Notes: generated by a model from the letters alone, not told the origin. 24,326 nt of DNA from Clostridia bacterium (GCA_024699005.1 JAILQN010000069.1:1-24326), one strand, 5' to 3'. Shown: positions 1 to 13,060, numbered from the stretch's first letter. Translations and numbers: made by a program.

Positions 1-179
1 AAGTGCACTACACACAGTGTCTTATCGGCGGCCTGCCGTCTGAGACTTATTTTGAATACGTTGAAAAAGGCATGACGAGTTCAGAGATCAGACGGAAAAT
101 GCTTATTGCGCTTACGGAACAACAAATTGAATACGAGAGAGAAAACAATCGTAAATTTCTTGAGGAGACAGCCGTATGA
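1..179 (+). CDS. C-terminal fragment of an unidentified protein (gene begins before the window)
   Basis: The third forward frame is open from the window edge to a TGA at 177-179 and encodes about 58 residues. The fragment begins near VHYTQCLIGG and ends KFLEETAV. It is rich in Glu, Arg and Gln and looks helical, without hydrophobic segments. I do not recognise the family. Its stop overlaps the start of the following transporter as ATGA (176-179), and the transporter's ribosome binding site (GAGGAG, 162-167) lies inside this gene. The two are therefore almost certainly co-transcribed and translationally coupled. The coupling suggests a role linked to sugar uptake or use, but that is inference. 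The real start and promoter are outside the window. Confidence 0.6.
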   Translation, partial: VHYTQCLIGGLPSETYFEYVEKGMTSSEIRRKMLIALTEQQIEYERENNRKFLEETAV

Positions 180-1756
180 TACCGGATGACAGGATGCGCG
201 ACGCGCAAAGAATTGCTGAAAGCGGTACAAATGAAGAAGTCAACCGCAGGATATCGGAACTGGTAGACGTGGAGCACCGCGTGGTTTCCCGGCGTGAGAC
301 CATCGGTTATATGTTGTTTGATGCCAACAACGGTTTCAATATTGACGGCCACAAAAGCCTTTTTACAGACAGCATACTGAAAATCAGTCTCGATAAACAG
401 GCGCTGTTCAACGGTATTGCAGGTGTATGGGACATCGTAGACGATCTTATCATCGGCGGAATAATTGAACGGACCCGTACCCGCTGGGGAAAATTCGTAC
501 CGTATATTTTTGCCGCAGGCTTTCCGTACGCTGTATTGGCAACGATATACTGGCTTCTGCCTGTTTTGTTTTCTCCGGAACAAATCAACAACCTGGACTA
601 CATTCCAAAGTTCCTGGCGTTCATGTTCCTGGAGATGGCAATGGAAGCGCTGAATACTTTCAAGAGCGTCGCTGTAGGAGGTTATCTCTCCACCATAACT
701 CCGTTTCCTTCCGACAGACGCCGGCTGCTGGCCGTATCCAAGTATTTTACTATTATTTATTCCCGTATACCGGATATGATAATTGAATTCCTGCTTGATT
801 TTATTACCAACGGGATCATAGGAGGCGAAAAAGACAGCGCGGAGCTGATACGTCTTTCACTTATGATAGTCGGTCCGTTCACCGTAACCGTATCAGCAGC
901 AATCGTTACGTGGTATTCGACTATAGCCAAGGAAAGAGTTCTTCAAAGCATCGAAAAGCCGAAAATCCTGCAGAGCATGAAAATCGTCTTTACAAACAGA
1001 CCTATCCTTGCTTATATGATATCGAATTCTTTAGGAGCGTTCGGCACCGGAGTTTCCACAAACAACTATTACCGCTGGGTCCTTTTTATGACCACGTTTG
1101 AAACCATTGCCGGCATTCCTTCTTTCTTCTTCCAGCCCATCGGTTTTTCAAAGTATAATGCGCTTGCGAAACGGTTTTCCACAAAAACGTTGTATATGGT
1201 CAGCCAGATCTTCGCCAAACTGTTTTATATACCGATCTGGTTTTACGGTATGTTTATCAAGGGTAAAGACGGCAAACCGTTCTTTACGAACAGGATCGCC
1301 ATGCTTCCGGTTACAGCGATATGGGAAATCATTTATGCAACCTTCTGGGGAGTCCGCAGTATTTCTCAGACGGAAATAAGCAACGAGCTTAACGATTATA
1401 TAGAATGGAAATACGGACACCGGAATGAAGCGACGCTGTCTGTCGCAGGCACCATTTTCGGGAAGATCCCGGGCAGGATCAACGGCATACTCGAACCGAT
1501 GTATAAAAAGTGGATAGGCTATGATCAGACAGCCTATCCGGAAAAACGGCCACAGCCGGAACGCGCCCAGAAATGGATATTCTCCATGGCGACTATCATT
1601 ACCTCGATTGTCGTCACCGTAGGAATTCTGCCGATGTTTGCCTATAATATCGGAAAAACAGAGCGCGATAAAATGTATGTAGAGCTTAACCGCCGCCGCA
1701 TGAATACAGCAGAGGCAATAAACGACGCATATGCCCGCGAACAGAATAATCAGTAA
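176..1756 (+). CDS. MFS transporter of the GPH (glycoside-pentoside-hexuronide:cation symporter) type
   Basis: The 526-residue polytopic membrane protein probably moves a sugar or glycoside into the cell with a cation. The best marker is the segment near residues 85-110, WDIVDDLIIGG followed by ERTRTRWGKFVPYI. It matches the GPH loop (WDxxxDxxxGxxxDRTRTRWGRFRPYI) between the early helices. About ten to twelve hydrophobic segments follow, ending with a helix near residues 465-490 and a charged tail. A hydrophilic N-terminal stretch of about 45 residues precedes the usual GPH start motif (here RETIGYMLFDANN), which is longer than in classical members such as MelB. The ATG at 176 is supported by GAGGAG at 162-167 and by the ATGA overlap with the preceding gene. 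The gene converges on the next one with only 19 bases between stops and no terminator hairpin. The substrate cannot be told from sequence. Confidence 0.85.
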   Translation: MIPDDRMRDAQRIAESGTNEEVNRRISELVDVEHRVVSRRETIGYMLFDANNGFNIDGHKSLFTDSILKISLDKQALFNGIAGVWDIVDDLIIGGIIERTRTRWGKFVPYIFAAGFPYAVLATIYWLLPVLFSPEQINNLDYIPKFLAFMFLEMAMEALNTFKSVAVGGYLSTITPFPSDRRRLLAVSKYFTIIYSRIPDMIIEFLLDFITNGIIGGEKDSAELIRLSLMIVGPFTVTVSAAIVTWYSTIAKERVLQSIEKPKILQSMKIVFTNRPILAYMISNSLGAFGTGVSTNNYYRWVLFMTTFETIAGIPSFFFQPIGFSKYNALAKRFSTKTLYMVSQIFAKLFYIPIWFYGMFIKGKDGKPFFTNRIAMLPVTAIWEIIYATFWGVRSISQTEISNELNDYIEWKYGHRNEATLSVAGTIFGKIPGRINGILEPMYKKWIGYDQTAYPEKRPQPERAQKWIFSMATIITSIVVTVGILPMFAYNIGKTERDKMYVELNRRRMNTAEAINDAYAREQNNQ

Positions 1757-1775
1757 TAAAGATACACGATTTTAA

Positions 1776-2288
1776 TCAGGAATCTTTTTTTTTGAGGATC
1801 AGTCTTCGTATCAGCAATAAGATCATCATCAGAAAACAACCGTACATAAGCACTGTCTTAAAAACGGTTGCAAAGGATGAAATGCGTACAAGTATCTCCG
1901 AAAGCTGACTGCTTTTCAGCATAACGGCGATACATATATTTTCCGTATAATCGGCAATTACAAGCAGCCCCGGCAGAATAAAAAGCGGGGTTGCTTTTTG
2001 CGTAAGAACATATGTCAGCAAAACAAAGAATACGCCGTATGCAACCGGATAGAAAAAGTCAAGGGGCAGCTGAATATCTGCGTATATATGCTTTCCCTCA
2101 TTCGTAAGCATATTCAAAAACTCACGGGCTGCCTCATATGAATATCCGAAACGCATATCAAAACACTTAAGGCCTCCGGCTGCCTTTTCTATTTCGGGTA
2201 TCAGAAACAGGTTCATAGCTATCGCTATGCAGGCAGTAAGAACTCCGCTTATAATTAAAACGATTATCAAAGATTTTTTGTTTTTCAT
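1776..2288 (-). CDS. Small four-helix membrane protein of unknown function
   Basis: This 170-residue protein starts MKNKKS and has four predicted membrane helices, at about residues 6-30, 73-93, 100-124 and 137-162, with a Lys/Arg-rich C-terminus. The hydrophilic loop between helices 1 and 2 contains YSYEAAREFLNML. The motifs LDFFYPVAYGVFF and IADYTEN resemble an uncharacterised family of small bacterial membrane proteins; no function can be given. The start is bounded by an in-frame TGA seven codons upstream. No Shine-Dalgarno sequence is visible before the ATG, which is unusual here because most neighbours have clear ones. The start codon is 23 bases past the enolase terminator, so the gene has little room for its own promoter. 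It may be expressed weakly by read-through. Confidence 0.7.
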   Translation of the reverse strand: MKNKKSLIIVLIISGVLTACIAIAMNLFLIPEIEKAAGGLKCFDMRFGYSYEAAREFLNMLTNEGKHIYADIQLPLDFFYPVAYGVFFVLLTYVLTQKATPLFILPGLLVIADYTENICIAVMLKSSQLSEILVRISSFATVFKTVLMYGCFLMMILLLIRRLILKKKDS

Positions 2289-2310
2289 AGCAGTATACTG
2301 TACAAATCAA

Positions 2311-2351
2311 AAAACAGGAGTTGTAAAACACTGTTTTACAACTCCTGTTTT
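2311..2351 (-). terminator. Intrinsic terminator after enolase
   Basis: A perfect 19-bp inverted repeat (arms 2311-2329 and 2333-2351) encloses a 3-base loop. On the minus strand it lies eight bases after the enolase TAA and is followed by a T-rich tail. It is the only strong rho-independent terminator I see on the minus strand of this window. The plus strand also ends the stem in TTTTAT, so it might work in both directions. Confidence 0.9.
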
Positions 2352-2359
2352 ATAAAAAC

Positions 2360-3718
<1,359 letters not shown>

Positions 3719-3756
3719 TTACAAAATAAAAATATGATGAATTTATCGGATAATTT

Positions 3757-5016
3757 TCAGTTTATTATGTTGTTATTTGCTATCAAAGCGGCTCCGACTG
3801 CAGCTTCCTCATTGCAGGAAGTATAATGAAGTGTGCAGTTAAATACTTTTTCAACGGATCTTCTCAAAGCGGTATTTTTACGAATCCCTCCGCCGGAGCC
3901 GATAAAGACTCTCGGAACAGAAAAAAACGCCGGATCGCAGGAAAGAAGCATATCATATAGCTCACGGGCTATTCCGTCGCAGACGCCTGATAAAAAAGCT
4001 GCAGGCGTAAAATTTCTCTCAGTAATACCGTTTACAGTTCCGCATATACCCGGATCGTTTCTTGTACCGCAAAACCGTGTATCAACGAAAAGACTCTCAC
4101 CGTCGTAGCCATCAAGCAGTCTGTCGACCGCCGGGTAGATATCTTTGTCTTCTATGCCCGTAACAAGGGCGGCACAATCCCTCACAAAACCAACCGCGTC
4201 AGCAAACGCCCTTCCTCCGCAAAGAGCGCAGCACGCTATAAGATACTTTTTTCCGTCGAACGGTCGAGTCTCTGCCTGAGCAGAAGCAACAGGATTATCC
4301 GAAAGATATGATGCCTGTGAACCGGTGCCGATATTGACAAGGATATCATCTTCTGAATCAACGGAACCGATAAAACTCGCCTGATTATCACCTACCGCAA
4401 CAGCTACGGGAATACTGCCGTATTCTCCGGCAACGGCAAAATCAGCAGTCACTTCCGGCAGTCTCGGATTATCCAACGTAAAACAGTTTTTCACAACGTC
4501 AAAACATCCGAATGATGCGGCGTTCGTTATATGTGTCAGAGGTATGGTTTTACCGCAAAGCCTCATGACGATATAATCTCCTATCGAACACAGGCCGACC
4601 GTTTTCTCCGGAATGATACCGTTTGTTTCATTATAGAAATCTGTCGTAAGACCGTAACCTGCAGGTGCGCCGAAAACGTCAGCATAACTGCAGCCGTCAT
4701 GATATCTCTCATTTCCGCGCATATCTTGCCACGTATACAGAGGACTCACGGCAATACCGCACTTATCATAATATACGATCCCGTGCATCTGATTGGAGAT
4801 ACCTATACCTCGGACATCTTCAGTTCCTATCTCATCAAGAAGAGAGACAACAGCATTGAATATATCTGCCGGATTCTGTATACGCTCAAATAAATCATCA
4901 GATGCAATATCAAAAGAATTGGAAGCGGAAACGGTCTTTTCGACCGCTCCGCTTTCGTTGTTATACTTTACGGCGCAAAGCTTTGATGTGCCTATATCAA
5001 TTCCAACTGTATACAT
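3757..5016 (-). CDS. FGGY-family carbohydrate kinase, sedoheptulokinase-like
   Basis: This 419-residue protein is a sugar kinase of the actin/hexokinase fold. The N-terminal phosphate-1 motif is GIDIGTSKLCAVKY (5-18). It is followed by GISNQMHGIVYYD and YTWQDMRGNE, which line the sugar site in FGGY kinases. The segments GYGLTTDFYN, IGDYIVMRLCGK and NAASFGCFD resemble the bacterial sedoheptulokinase-like subgroup rather than xylulo-, glycero- or rhamnulokinases. The catalytic-base motif is GDNQASF, the second ATP motif is VNIGTGSQ, and a C-terminal IGSGGGIRKN closes the nucleotide site. The length is a little short for FGGY kinases (about 450-520). It lies 25 bases after the glycoside hydrolase with only a weak ribosome binding site and is probably co-transcribed with it. 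The true substrate, sedoheptulose or another ketose, is uncertain. Confidence 0.8.
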   Translation of the reverse strand: MYTVGIDIGTSKLCAVKYNNESGAVEKTVSASNSFDIASDDLFERIQNPADIFNAVVSLLDEIGTEDVRGIGISNQMHGIVYYDKCGIAVSPLYTWQDMRGNERYHDGCSYADVFGAPAGYGLTTDFYNETNGIIPEKTVGLCSIGDYIVMRLCGKTIPLTHITNAASFGCFDVVKNCFTLDNPRLPEVTADFAVAGEYGSIPVAVAVGDNQASFIGSVDSEDDILVNIGTGSQASYLSDNPVASAQAETRPFDGKKYLIACCALCGGRAFADAVGFVRDCAALVTGIEDKDIYPAVDRLLDGYDGESLFVDTRFCGTRNDPGICGTVNGITERNFTPAAFLSGVCDGIARELYDMLLSCDPAFFSVPRVFIGSGGGIRKNTALRRSVEKVFNCTLHYTSCNEEAAVGAALIANNNIIN

Positions 5017-5041
5017 AGAGTTTTAGAATAACAGACAGATC

Positions 5042-8000
5042 TCACAGGACGGTTACAAACGGAGATGAAAGTATTCCAATCTGCTTCAGATTATATTCAT
5101 ACGACCAGCGTTCGCCACCTGTCCTCCATGCGTCAGGTCCGTGCCATGTCCGCGCAAGATCTGCGTTATGGACTGCTCCGAAGGCGTTGAACCTGTGAGT
5201 ATACAGTTTAAGTCCCAGTTTGTGCGCGCCGGGGCTGACTTCAGGAATACAAAGAGTATTCGGAGAATAAGCGATATCTCCGACATTCCGGCCGTCAAGG
5301 TACACTTCGATTATCGCCCCGCGATAACGCGGTATCTGAACTTTAAGAGTTTTATTCTGTCCGGCGAATCCGTCCACGTTAATTTCTGTCTTATACGTGA
5401 TATTTCCACCGTAGAACGTCAGTCCCTGACCGACGATATCACCAAATGCAAGAGCTGCGGGCTTTGCGGTGATCATCGTATTTTTTCCCATGACTCTTAC
5501 ACCGAAATCCCCCAGAATATAACACCATTCGGTATTTGTCCTCGCGCCTATCGGAAGAGTGATCCTGAGTGTATTCGATCCCTTCTGAAGACCGGGAAGA
5601 AGAACGGTCCTTATACTTCTGTCTACGTACCATCCAAGAGGAGTATTATCGATATTCTCTCCGTTCAGAACTATCGTGGCCGACTGCGGATCTTCTATCG
5701 CAAGAAAAGCCGATGGGACGTCGACAAGCGAATTTATCTCAAACTGAAGAGTCAGGGAGTGAGTAGGCGGCACTGCTTTCACGGTATAAGGCTGAGCTGC
5801 TCCGCCTTCTCTTAAAGGAAGTCCGAGGATCCTTCTCGCCTCATTATCAAGCCTTAATATCTCTTCTTTTTCGGATGAAAGCTCACCGCCGTCAATAGCC
5901 CAGCGAGCCATATCCAGGAGCAGAACGTTAGGTTCGTCAAGCTCATAATGCAGAAAGTCCGGCATCGGGATCACAACCCCGGCAGATTCAGAGGATGCCG
6001 TATAATCGTATTCAGATTCTGATTTGCCGGGAATAAGCTTTAAAAGAAGGCTGTCGTAATCATAGAATCTTCTTGAAATGACGGTCGAATTCTGTCTGTA
6101 TCCGACGGAAACAGTTTTGATATCGCCTGATACAGTATCGTATTCCTCAACCGAATATTCTCCGGGTATTATTATACGCAGATCGTCCGAATTGAAACAG
6201 TCCTTGTTGTATGGTTCACGCGTTTTTGCAATGAAAAGCCACTTGCAGTCGTTATCCTGCCTCATCTGATAAGTATAGCTTTCAGCAAGTCTGCCGTCAG
6301 CATATCGGATCGTAACCGTCCTGTACGTGTCAAGCTCGCGTAAAAGCTCGGCTTTATCAAACCCGATATGAATGGATTTTTTACAAAGAACGACTCCCCT
6401 GTCCGACGGGACGGCATCCTCCAAAGCCGGAGCGCCGCCCATGAATATAAGCTTGCCGCCAGCTGCCGCAAATGCCTCAAGCCTGTCCAGAGTAGTGGAA
6501 CGAAGTGTTTCGCAATCCGGTACTATCACAACGTCATAATTCATTGCGCCGACGTTCAACGGATTTCCGGCATTCCTGCAGAGATCCGGCAGAAGGGATT
6601 CAGATATAAAATCAAAATCAGCAGAACCGTTGACGAGCCAGTCCGTAAGTGTCCTGAATTTATAATCCATTGATTCTCTGACGAGGTTCGTCACGTCTTT
6701 CGGGCCCCAATGGAGCCAGTAACTCTCAACCGGATGGATCACGCCGATCTTCACGACGGGAACGCCCCTCGTCATCGCCGTATTGACACGGGCGAAATGA
6801 TCCTCTACGTAACTGTATTTATTGAACCAGGGAGACTGATAATTGATAGACGCCGGATAATCCCGTTTGGCTTCGCCTTTCATGGTATACCACGTCAGAT
6901 GGGGCACCCGGACCGTAACGCCCAATGCTGCCTGCCAGTCACCGTGAAGCTTGTGACCGCGGAAATCGAAGTCCCAGCCCGTAACGCCGTAGATCTCACA
7001 GAGCATAGCTTCTTTGCCGTATTGATGAACTGCGGACTGACACTGTTTTGCAGTTGTAAATTCATGAGAATTGCAAAGCATATCAATCCCGGGTATGCCG
7101 AATCCGCGATACGCCCGCATCGCTTCACCAAGCTTACCGGTCTGCGATCGGAGCGACGGTTCATCCATCATATGACCTGTAAGAGCGATATTGTTTTTTG
7201 CACACCATGCGCCGATATTGTCGGCGAACGCTTCCGTAAAACGCTGGCATATATGATCGTGATAATGATATCTGTTTATACTTATCTCATTACCCGGCAT
7301 TTCCCAGAACAGCTCAGGCAGACAATCAAGGATATCATTTCCGTAAGCCGCCATGAAGGTCTCAGGAAAATCATCCGTCCACGGCAGCATAACGTCGGTT
7401 TTATCAAACGAATTACCCAGGGTTCCCTTTCCCGAGAACTGCGGTTCGTCGGTGAATATGGCGGGGACGGTTTTATCAAATTCATCTCCTACGACGTTCT
7501 TGTAAGCTTCGTGAGTGACTTCGATAAATCTGTTTATAGCTTTTTTGCTGAGCGTATCTGCGTAAGTCTGATTATTGTACCACGTTGATGGCTCGCATAT
7601 CTCAAGGTAAGCGTACCATTTATCGTTTTTAGCATCATCATTTTCACCTATACGCCCGAAGCCTGCAAGAGTGCCGTCAGGGTTCAGCTTTACGTCATAG
7701 GCGGCAACGAACTTTCCTTTGCCGTTGTGTTCACCCTCGTTGCGTCGGTGATTCGGATTATTGTAATCGAATTCTCTGTTTGACGTGGGAGTAAACATCA
7801 GGTAACGCTGACGGTATTGTTCATCCTTCGTTACGATCCCGCCGGCGGCTCCTGAGGGCCAGCGGTCCTCGTCGTAAAGCCAGGAGAGCATTTCTTCGCT
7901 TCTGGCCTTATCTGTACAGGCGCGGATAAGATCCATATACTCGTCGGAAAGATAAGGAGTTTCAAGACCGGTACGCACGTGCATATGGAAACCCCCGAAG

Positions 8001-8152
8001 CCCATCTCTTTCATAACTTCTATCTGCCGAAGCAGCTCGGACTTGTCAAGCGCGCCGTTCCATGCCCAGAAAGGCGTACCTCTGTATTCGCTTGTCGGAT
8101 TTTTGAACAGTTCCGGTGAAAGTTCCTTTTCCTGATTCTTTTTGTATAACAT
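5042..8152 (-). CDS. Large glycoside hydrolase, GH106-like (possible alpha-L-rhamnosidase)
   Basis: The 1036-residue protein has the N-terminal pattern of the GH106-related family: PFWAWNG (27-33), GGFHMHVRTGL (53-63) and WLYDEDRWPSG (91-101). Later blocks include LTGHMMDEPS, a CEIYGVTGWDF segment and YPASINYQSPW, and the C-terminal third looks like beta-sandwich sequence. No signal peptide is seen, so it likely acts on imported oligosaccharides in the cytosol. GH106 members characterised so far are alpha-L-rhamnosidases, but related proteins of this layout have unknown specificity, so the substrate is inference. The ATG at 8152 is chosen because GGGGG lies six bases upstream. An in-frame ATG at 8194 lies inside the operator and near the predicted transcription start, so it is rejected. 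The gene leads a unit with the FGGY kinase. Confidence 0.78.
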   Translation of the reverse strand: MLYKKNQEKELSPELFKNPTSEYRGTPFWAWNGALDKSELLRQIEVMKEMGFGGFHMHVRTGLETPYLSDEYMDLIRACTDKARSEEMLSWLYDEDRWPSGAAGGIVTKDEQYRQRYLMFTPTSNREFDYNNPNHRRNEGEHNGKGKFVAAYDVKLNPDGTLAGFGRIGENDDAKNDKWYAYLEICEPSTWYNNQTYADTLSKKAINRFIEVTHEAYKNVVGDEFDKTVPAIFTDEPQFSGKGTLGNSFDKTDVMLPWTDDFPETFMAAYGNDILDCLPELFWEMPGNEISINRYHYHDHICQRFTEAFADNIGAWCAKNNIALTGHMMDEPSLRSQTGKLGEAMRAYRGFGIPGIDMLCNSHEFTTAKQCQSAVHQYGKEAMLCEIYGVTGWDFDFRGHKLHGDWQAALGVTVRVPHLTWYTMKGEAKRDYPASINYQSPWFNKYSYVEDHFARVNTAMTRGVPVVKIGVIHPVESYWLHWGPKDVTNLVRESMDYKFRTLTDWLVNGSADFDFISESLLPDLCRNAGNPLNVGAMNYDVVIVPDCETLRSTTLDRLEAFAAAGGKLIFMGGAPALEDAVPSDRGVVLCKKSIHIGFDKAELLRELDTYRTVTIRYADGRLAESYTYQMRQDNDCKWLFIAKTREPYNKDCFNSDDLRIIIPGEYSVEEYDTVSGDIKTVSVGYRQNSTVISRRFYDYDSLLLKLIPGKSESEYDYTASSESAGVVIPMPDFLHYELDEPNVLLLDMARWAIDGGELSSEKEEILRLDNEARRILGLPLREGGAAQPYTVKAVPPTHSLTLQFEINSLVDVPSAFLAIEDPQSATIVLNGENIDNTPLGWYVDRSIRTVLLPGLQKGSNTLRITLPIGARTNTEWCYILGDFGVRVMGKNTMITAKPAALAFGDIVGQGLTFYGGNITYKTEINVDGFAGQNKTLKVQIPRYRGAIIEVYLDGRNVGDIAYSPNTLCIPEVSPGAHKLGLKLYTHRFNAFGAVHNADLARTWHGPDAWRTGGERWSYEYNLKQIGILSSPFVTVL

Positions 8153-8169
8153 TTTATACCCCCATAAAA

Positions 8170-8202
8170 ATATACTATTGGTCAATTTGACCAATAGTAT
8201 AT
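8170..8202. promoter_or_regulatory. Perfect 33-bp palindromic operator, GntR/FadR-like
   Basis: Two perfect 16-bp arms (8170-8185 and 8187-8202) surround one central base. The core, TTGGTCAA-T-TTGACCAA, resembles the TGGTnnnACCA-type sites bound by FadR/UxuR-group GntR repressors. It covers the -10 box and the predicted start site of the hydrolase promoter and ends seven bases before the GGGGG ribosome binding site, a classic repression position. No GntR gene is in the window, so the regulator is encoded elsewhere. The regulator family is inferred from the core only. Confidence 0.8.
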
Positions 8203-8224
8203 CACAGATAATGCCGGTTTACAA
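8196..8224 (-). promoter_or_regulatory. Promoter of the glycoside hydrolase-kinase unit
   Basis: On the minus strand, TTGTAA (8219-8224) and TATACT (8196-8201) are 17 bases apart, and a TGA before the -10 box gives an extended -10. The predicted start is near 8189, in the middle of the palindromic operator. No terminator separates this promoter from the pyrG stop at 8249, so some read-through from upstream is possible. Confidence 0.75.
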
Positions 8225-8248
8225 TAGTTTAGTCCAAGGATATTGAAT

Positions 8249-11387
<3,139 letters not shown>

Positions 11388-11410
11388 ACCGAATATTTAT
11401 ACCTCCCGGT

Positions 11411-12994
11411 TTAAATTCCGCTTTCTCCGTAATTGGACAGCACCCTGGCGGAGGGATCGTTCACGTTGCATCCTTCCCAGTCCTTATTAGGCATCCAGAA
11501 ATCGACGACCATTTCGGACTGACCGGGATAATATTTCTCAAATATCTCCCTGTATAAAAGCGATTCTTTTGTAAACGGCTTCGCATGGCTGTATTTTCCG
11601 CAAAGAGATGAGAACTCCTCATCCGAATACTGCGTTTCCGCAAATTCTTTCAGATAATCCACCATCGAGTGACCGACGGCATCGGAGAATGCCGCCTTTT
11701 CACGCCAGAGTATGGAATCAGGCAGATAACCCATTCCTTCAAACGCATGACGGAGAAGATATTTGCCTTTACCGTATGTGTTTATCTTCTTTTCGGGATC
11801 AAGGTTCATCACGTATTTTACGAAATCCAGATCACCGAAGGGAACCCTCGCTTCCAGCGAGTTCACGCTTATGCACCTGTCGGCTCGCAGTACGTCGTAC
11901 ATATGAAGTTCCCGGATCCTTTTTTGCGCTTCTTTCTGGAATTCGGCAGCAGAAGGAGCGAAATCAGTGTACTTATAACCGAAAAGCTCGTCTGATATCT
12001 CACCGGTAAGCAGCACCCTTATATCCGTTGTTTCGTGAATCGCCTTGCAAACAAGGTACATTCCCATGCTTGCCCGGATTGTCGTGATATCATACGTCCC
12101 GAGAAGTTCAATGACGTTTTCAAGGTTTGAAATAACCTCATCGAGTGACATATAGACCTCGGTATGATGACTGCCGATATAATCCGCAACCTGTTTTGCG
12201 TATTTCAGGTCGATAGCGTCTTCACTCATTCCGATAGCGAAGGTTTCGATGGGCTTATCGGATTTTTTCGCTGCGATGGCGCATACAAGAGACGAATCGA
12301 GTCCGCCTGAAAGCAGGAAACCCACTTCAGCGTCCGCCACAAGTCTTTTTTCGACTCCCGTGATGAGCTTTTCTCTGATATTGCGGCACGCTGTCTCCAG
12401 ATCATCATAACATATATCATCAGCCTTTGCAATATCCGTATAACATACAAACCTGCCGTCTTTATAATAATGTCCCGGCGGGAAAGGCATGATCTTAACG
12501 GCAAGCCCCACAAGGTTTTTTGCTTCGCTGGCAAAAAGAATGACTCCGTTCCCGTCATATCCGTAATACAGCGGACGGATCCCGATGGGATCTCTCGCAG
12601 CGATATATTCACGGTTCACTGAATCATAAATGATACAGGCAAACTCCGCGTCGAGCATGGCAAACATTCCGACTCCGTATTCACGGTACATCGGCAGCAG
12701 GACCTCGCAGTCGCTGTCGCTCTCAAACGTATAACCTTTCTGCCTGAGCGATTCGCGTATTGCGGCAAAACCGTATATCTCACCGTTGCATACAAGATAA
12801 TTCCCGTCCAGGCAAAACGGCTGCATCCCCTCCGGATGAAGCCCCATTATCTCAAGACGATGGAATCCGAGCAAACCGAGACCGGTGTCAATGATCCTGG
12901 AATCATCCGGTCCTCTTGATTTTGTTCTTTCAAAACCTTTTTCAAATGATTCCTTTGCGAACGGTTCTCCGCAATAGCCCATTATGGAACACAT
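11411..12994 (-). CDS. asnB: Asparagine synthase (glutamine-hydrolysing)
   Basis: AsnB makes asparagine from aspartate, ATP and glutamine. The 527-residue protein has the N-terminal class II amidotransferase domain with the nucleophile at Cys2 (MCSIMGY, exposed after Met removal), the conserved RGPDD (27-31), NGEIY (70-74) and DSDCE. The synthetase domain has the ATP pyrophosphate loop LLSGGLDSS (227-235), then LLTGEISDELFGGY-like residues (LLTGEISDELFGY) and SLEARVPFGD. This is close to the bacterial AsnB type. The ATG at 12994 has AAAGGA about eight bases upstream. The gap to the preceding amt gene is 66 bases, the largest inside the operon, and holds a GC-rich hairpin, so its level could be adjusted separately. 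Confidence 0.96.
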   Translation of the reverse strand: MCSIMGYCGEPFAKESFEKGFERTKSRGPDDSRIIDTGLGLLGFHRLEIMGLHPEGMQPFCLDGNYLVCNGEIYGFAAIRESLRQKGYTFESDSDCEVLLPMYREYGVGMFAMLDAEFACIIYDSVNREYIAARDPIGIRPLYYGYDGNGVILFASEAKNLVGLAVKIMPFPPGHYYKDGRFVCYTDIAKADDICYDDLETACRNIREKLITGVEKRLVADAEVGFLLSGGLDSSLVCAIAAKKSDKPIETFAIGMSEDAIDLKYAKQVADYIGSHHTEVYMSLDEVISNLENVIELLGTYDITTIRASMGMYLVCKAIHETTDIRVLLTGEISDELFGYKYTDFAPSAAEFQKEAQKRIRELHMYDVLRADRCISVNSLEARVPFGDLDFVKYVMNLDPEKKINTYGKGKYLLRHAFEGMGYLPDSILWREKAAFSDAVGHSMVDYLKEFAETQYSDEEFSSLCGKYSHAKPFTKESLLYREIFEKYYPGQSEMVVDFWMPNKDWEGCNVNDPSARVLSNYGESGI

Positions 12995-13023
12995 ATGTTT
13001 ATCCTTTCATATCGTTCTGCAGC

Positions 13024-13039
13024 CGGCGGATATCCGCCG
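13024..13039. repeat. GC-rich 16-bp palindrome between amt and asnB
   Basis: CGGCGGATATCCGCCG is a perfect palindrome. As RNA it forms a six-pair stem with a four-base loop, and flanking TTCTG (13015-13019) and CAGAA (13044-13048) can extend it through an internal loop. No U-tract follows on the minus strand, so it is not a standard terminator. It may be a processing or mRNA-stability hairpin. Confidence 0.55.
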
Positions 13040-13060
13040 ACCACAGAAACCGTTTAGCTT

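Noticed and set aside
5141..5815. 224-codon plus-strand open frame antisense to the hydrolase C-terminal region
   Set aside because: Same reasons: low-complexity Ser/Arg-rich translation, no start signals, fully inside a real gene.
6710..7588. 292-codon plus-strand open frame antisense to the glycoside hydrolase
   Set aside because: It has no recognisable domain or good ribosome binding site and lies wholly opposite a well-supported gene; its composition follows from the opposite strand's codons.
8153..8194. 14-residue extension of the glycoside hydrolase
   Set aside because: Its ATG lies inside the palindromic operator, ahead of or at the predicted transcription start; the ATG at 8152 has GGGGG at proper spacing.
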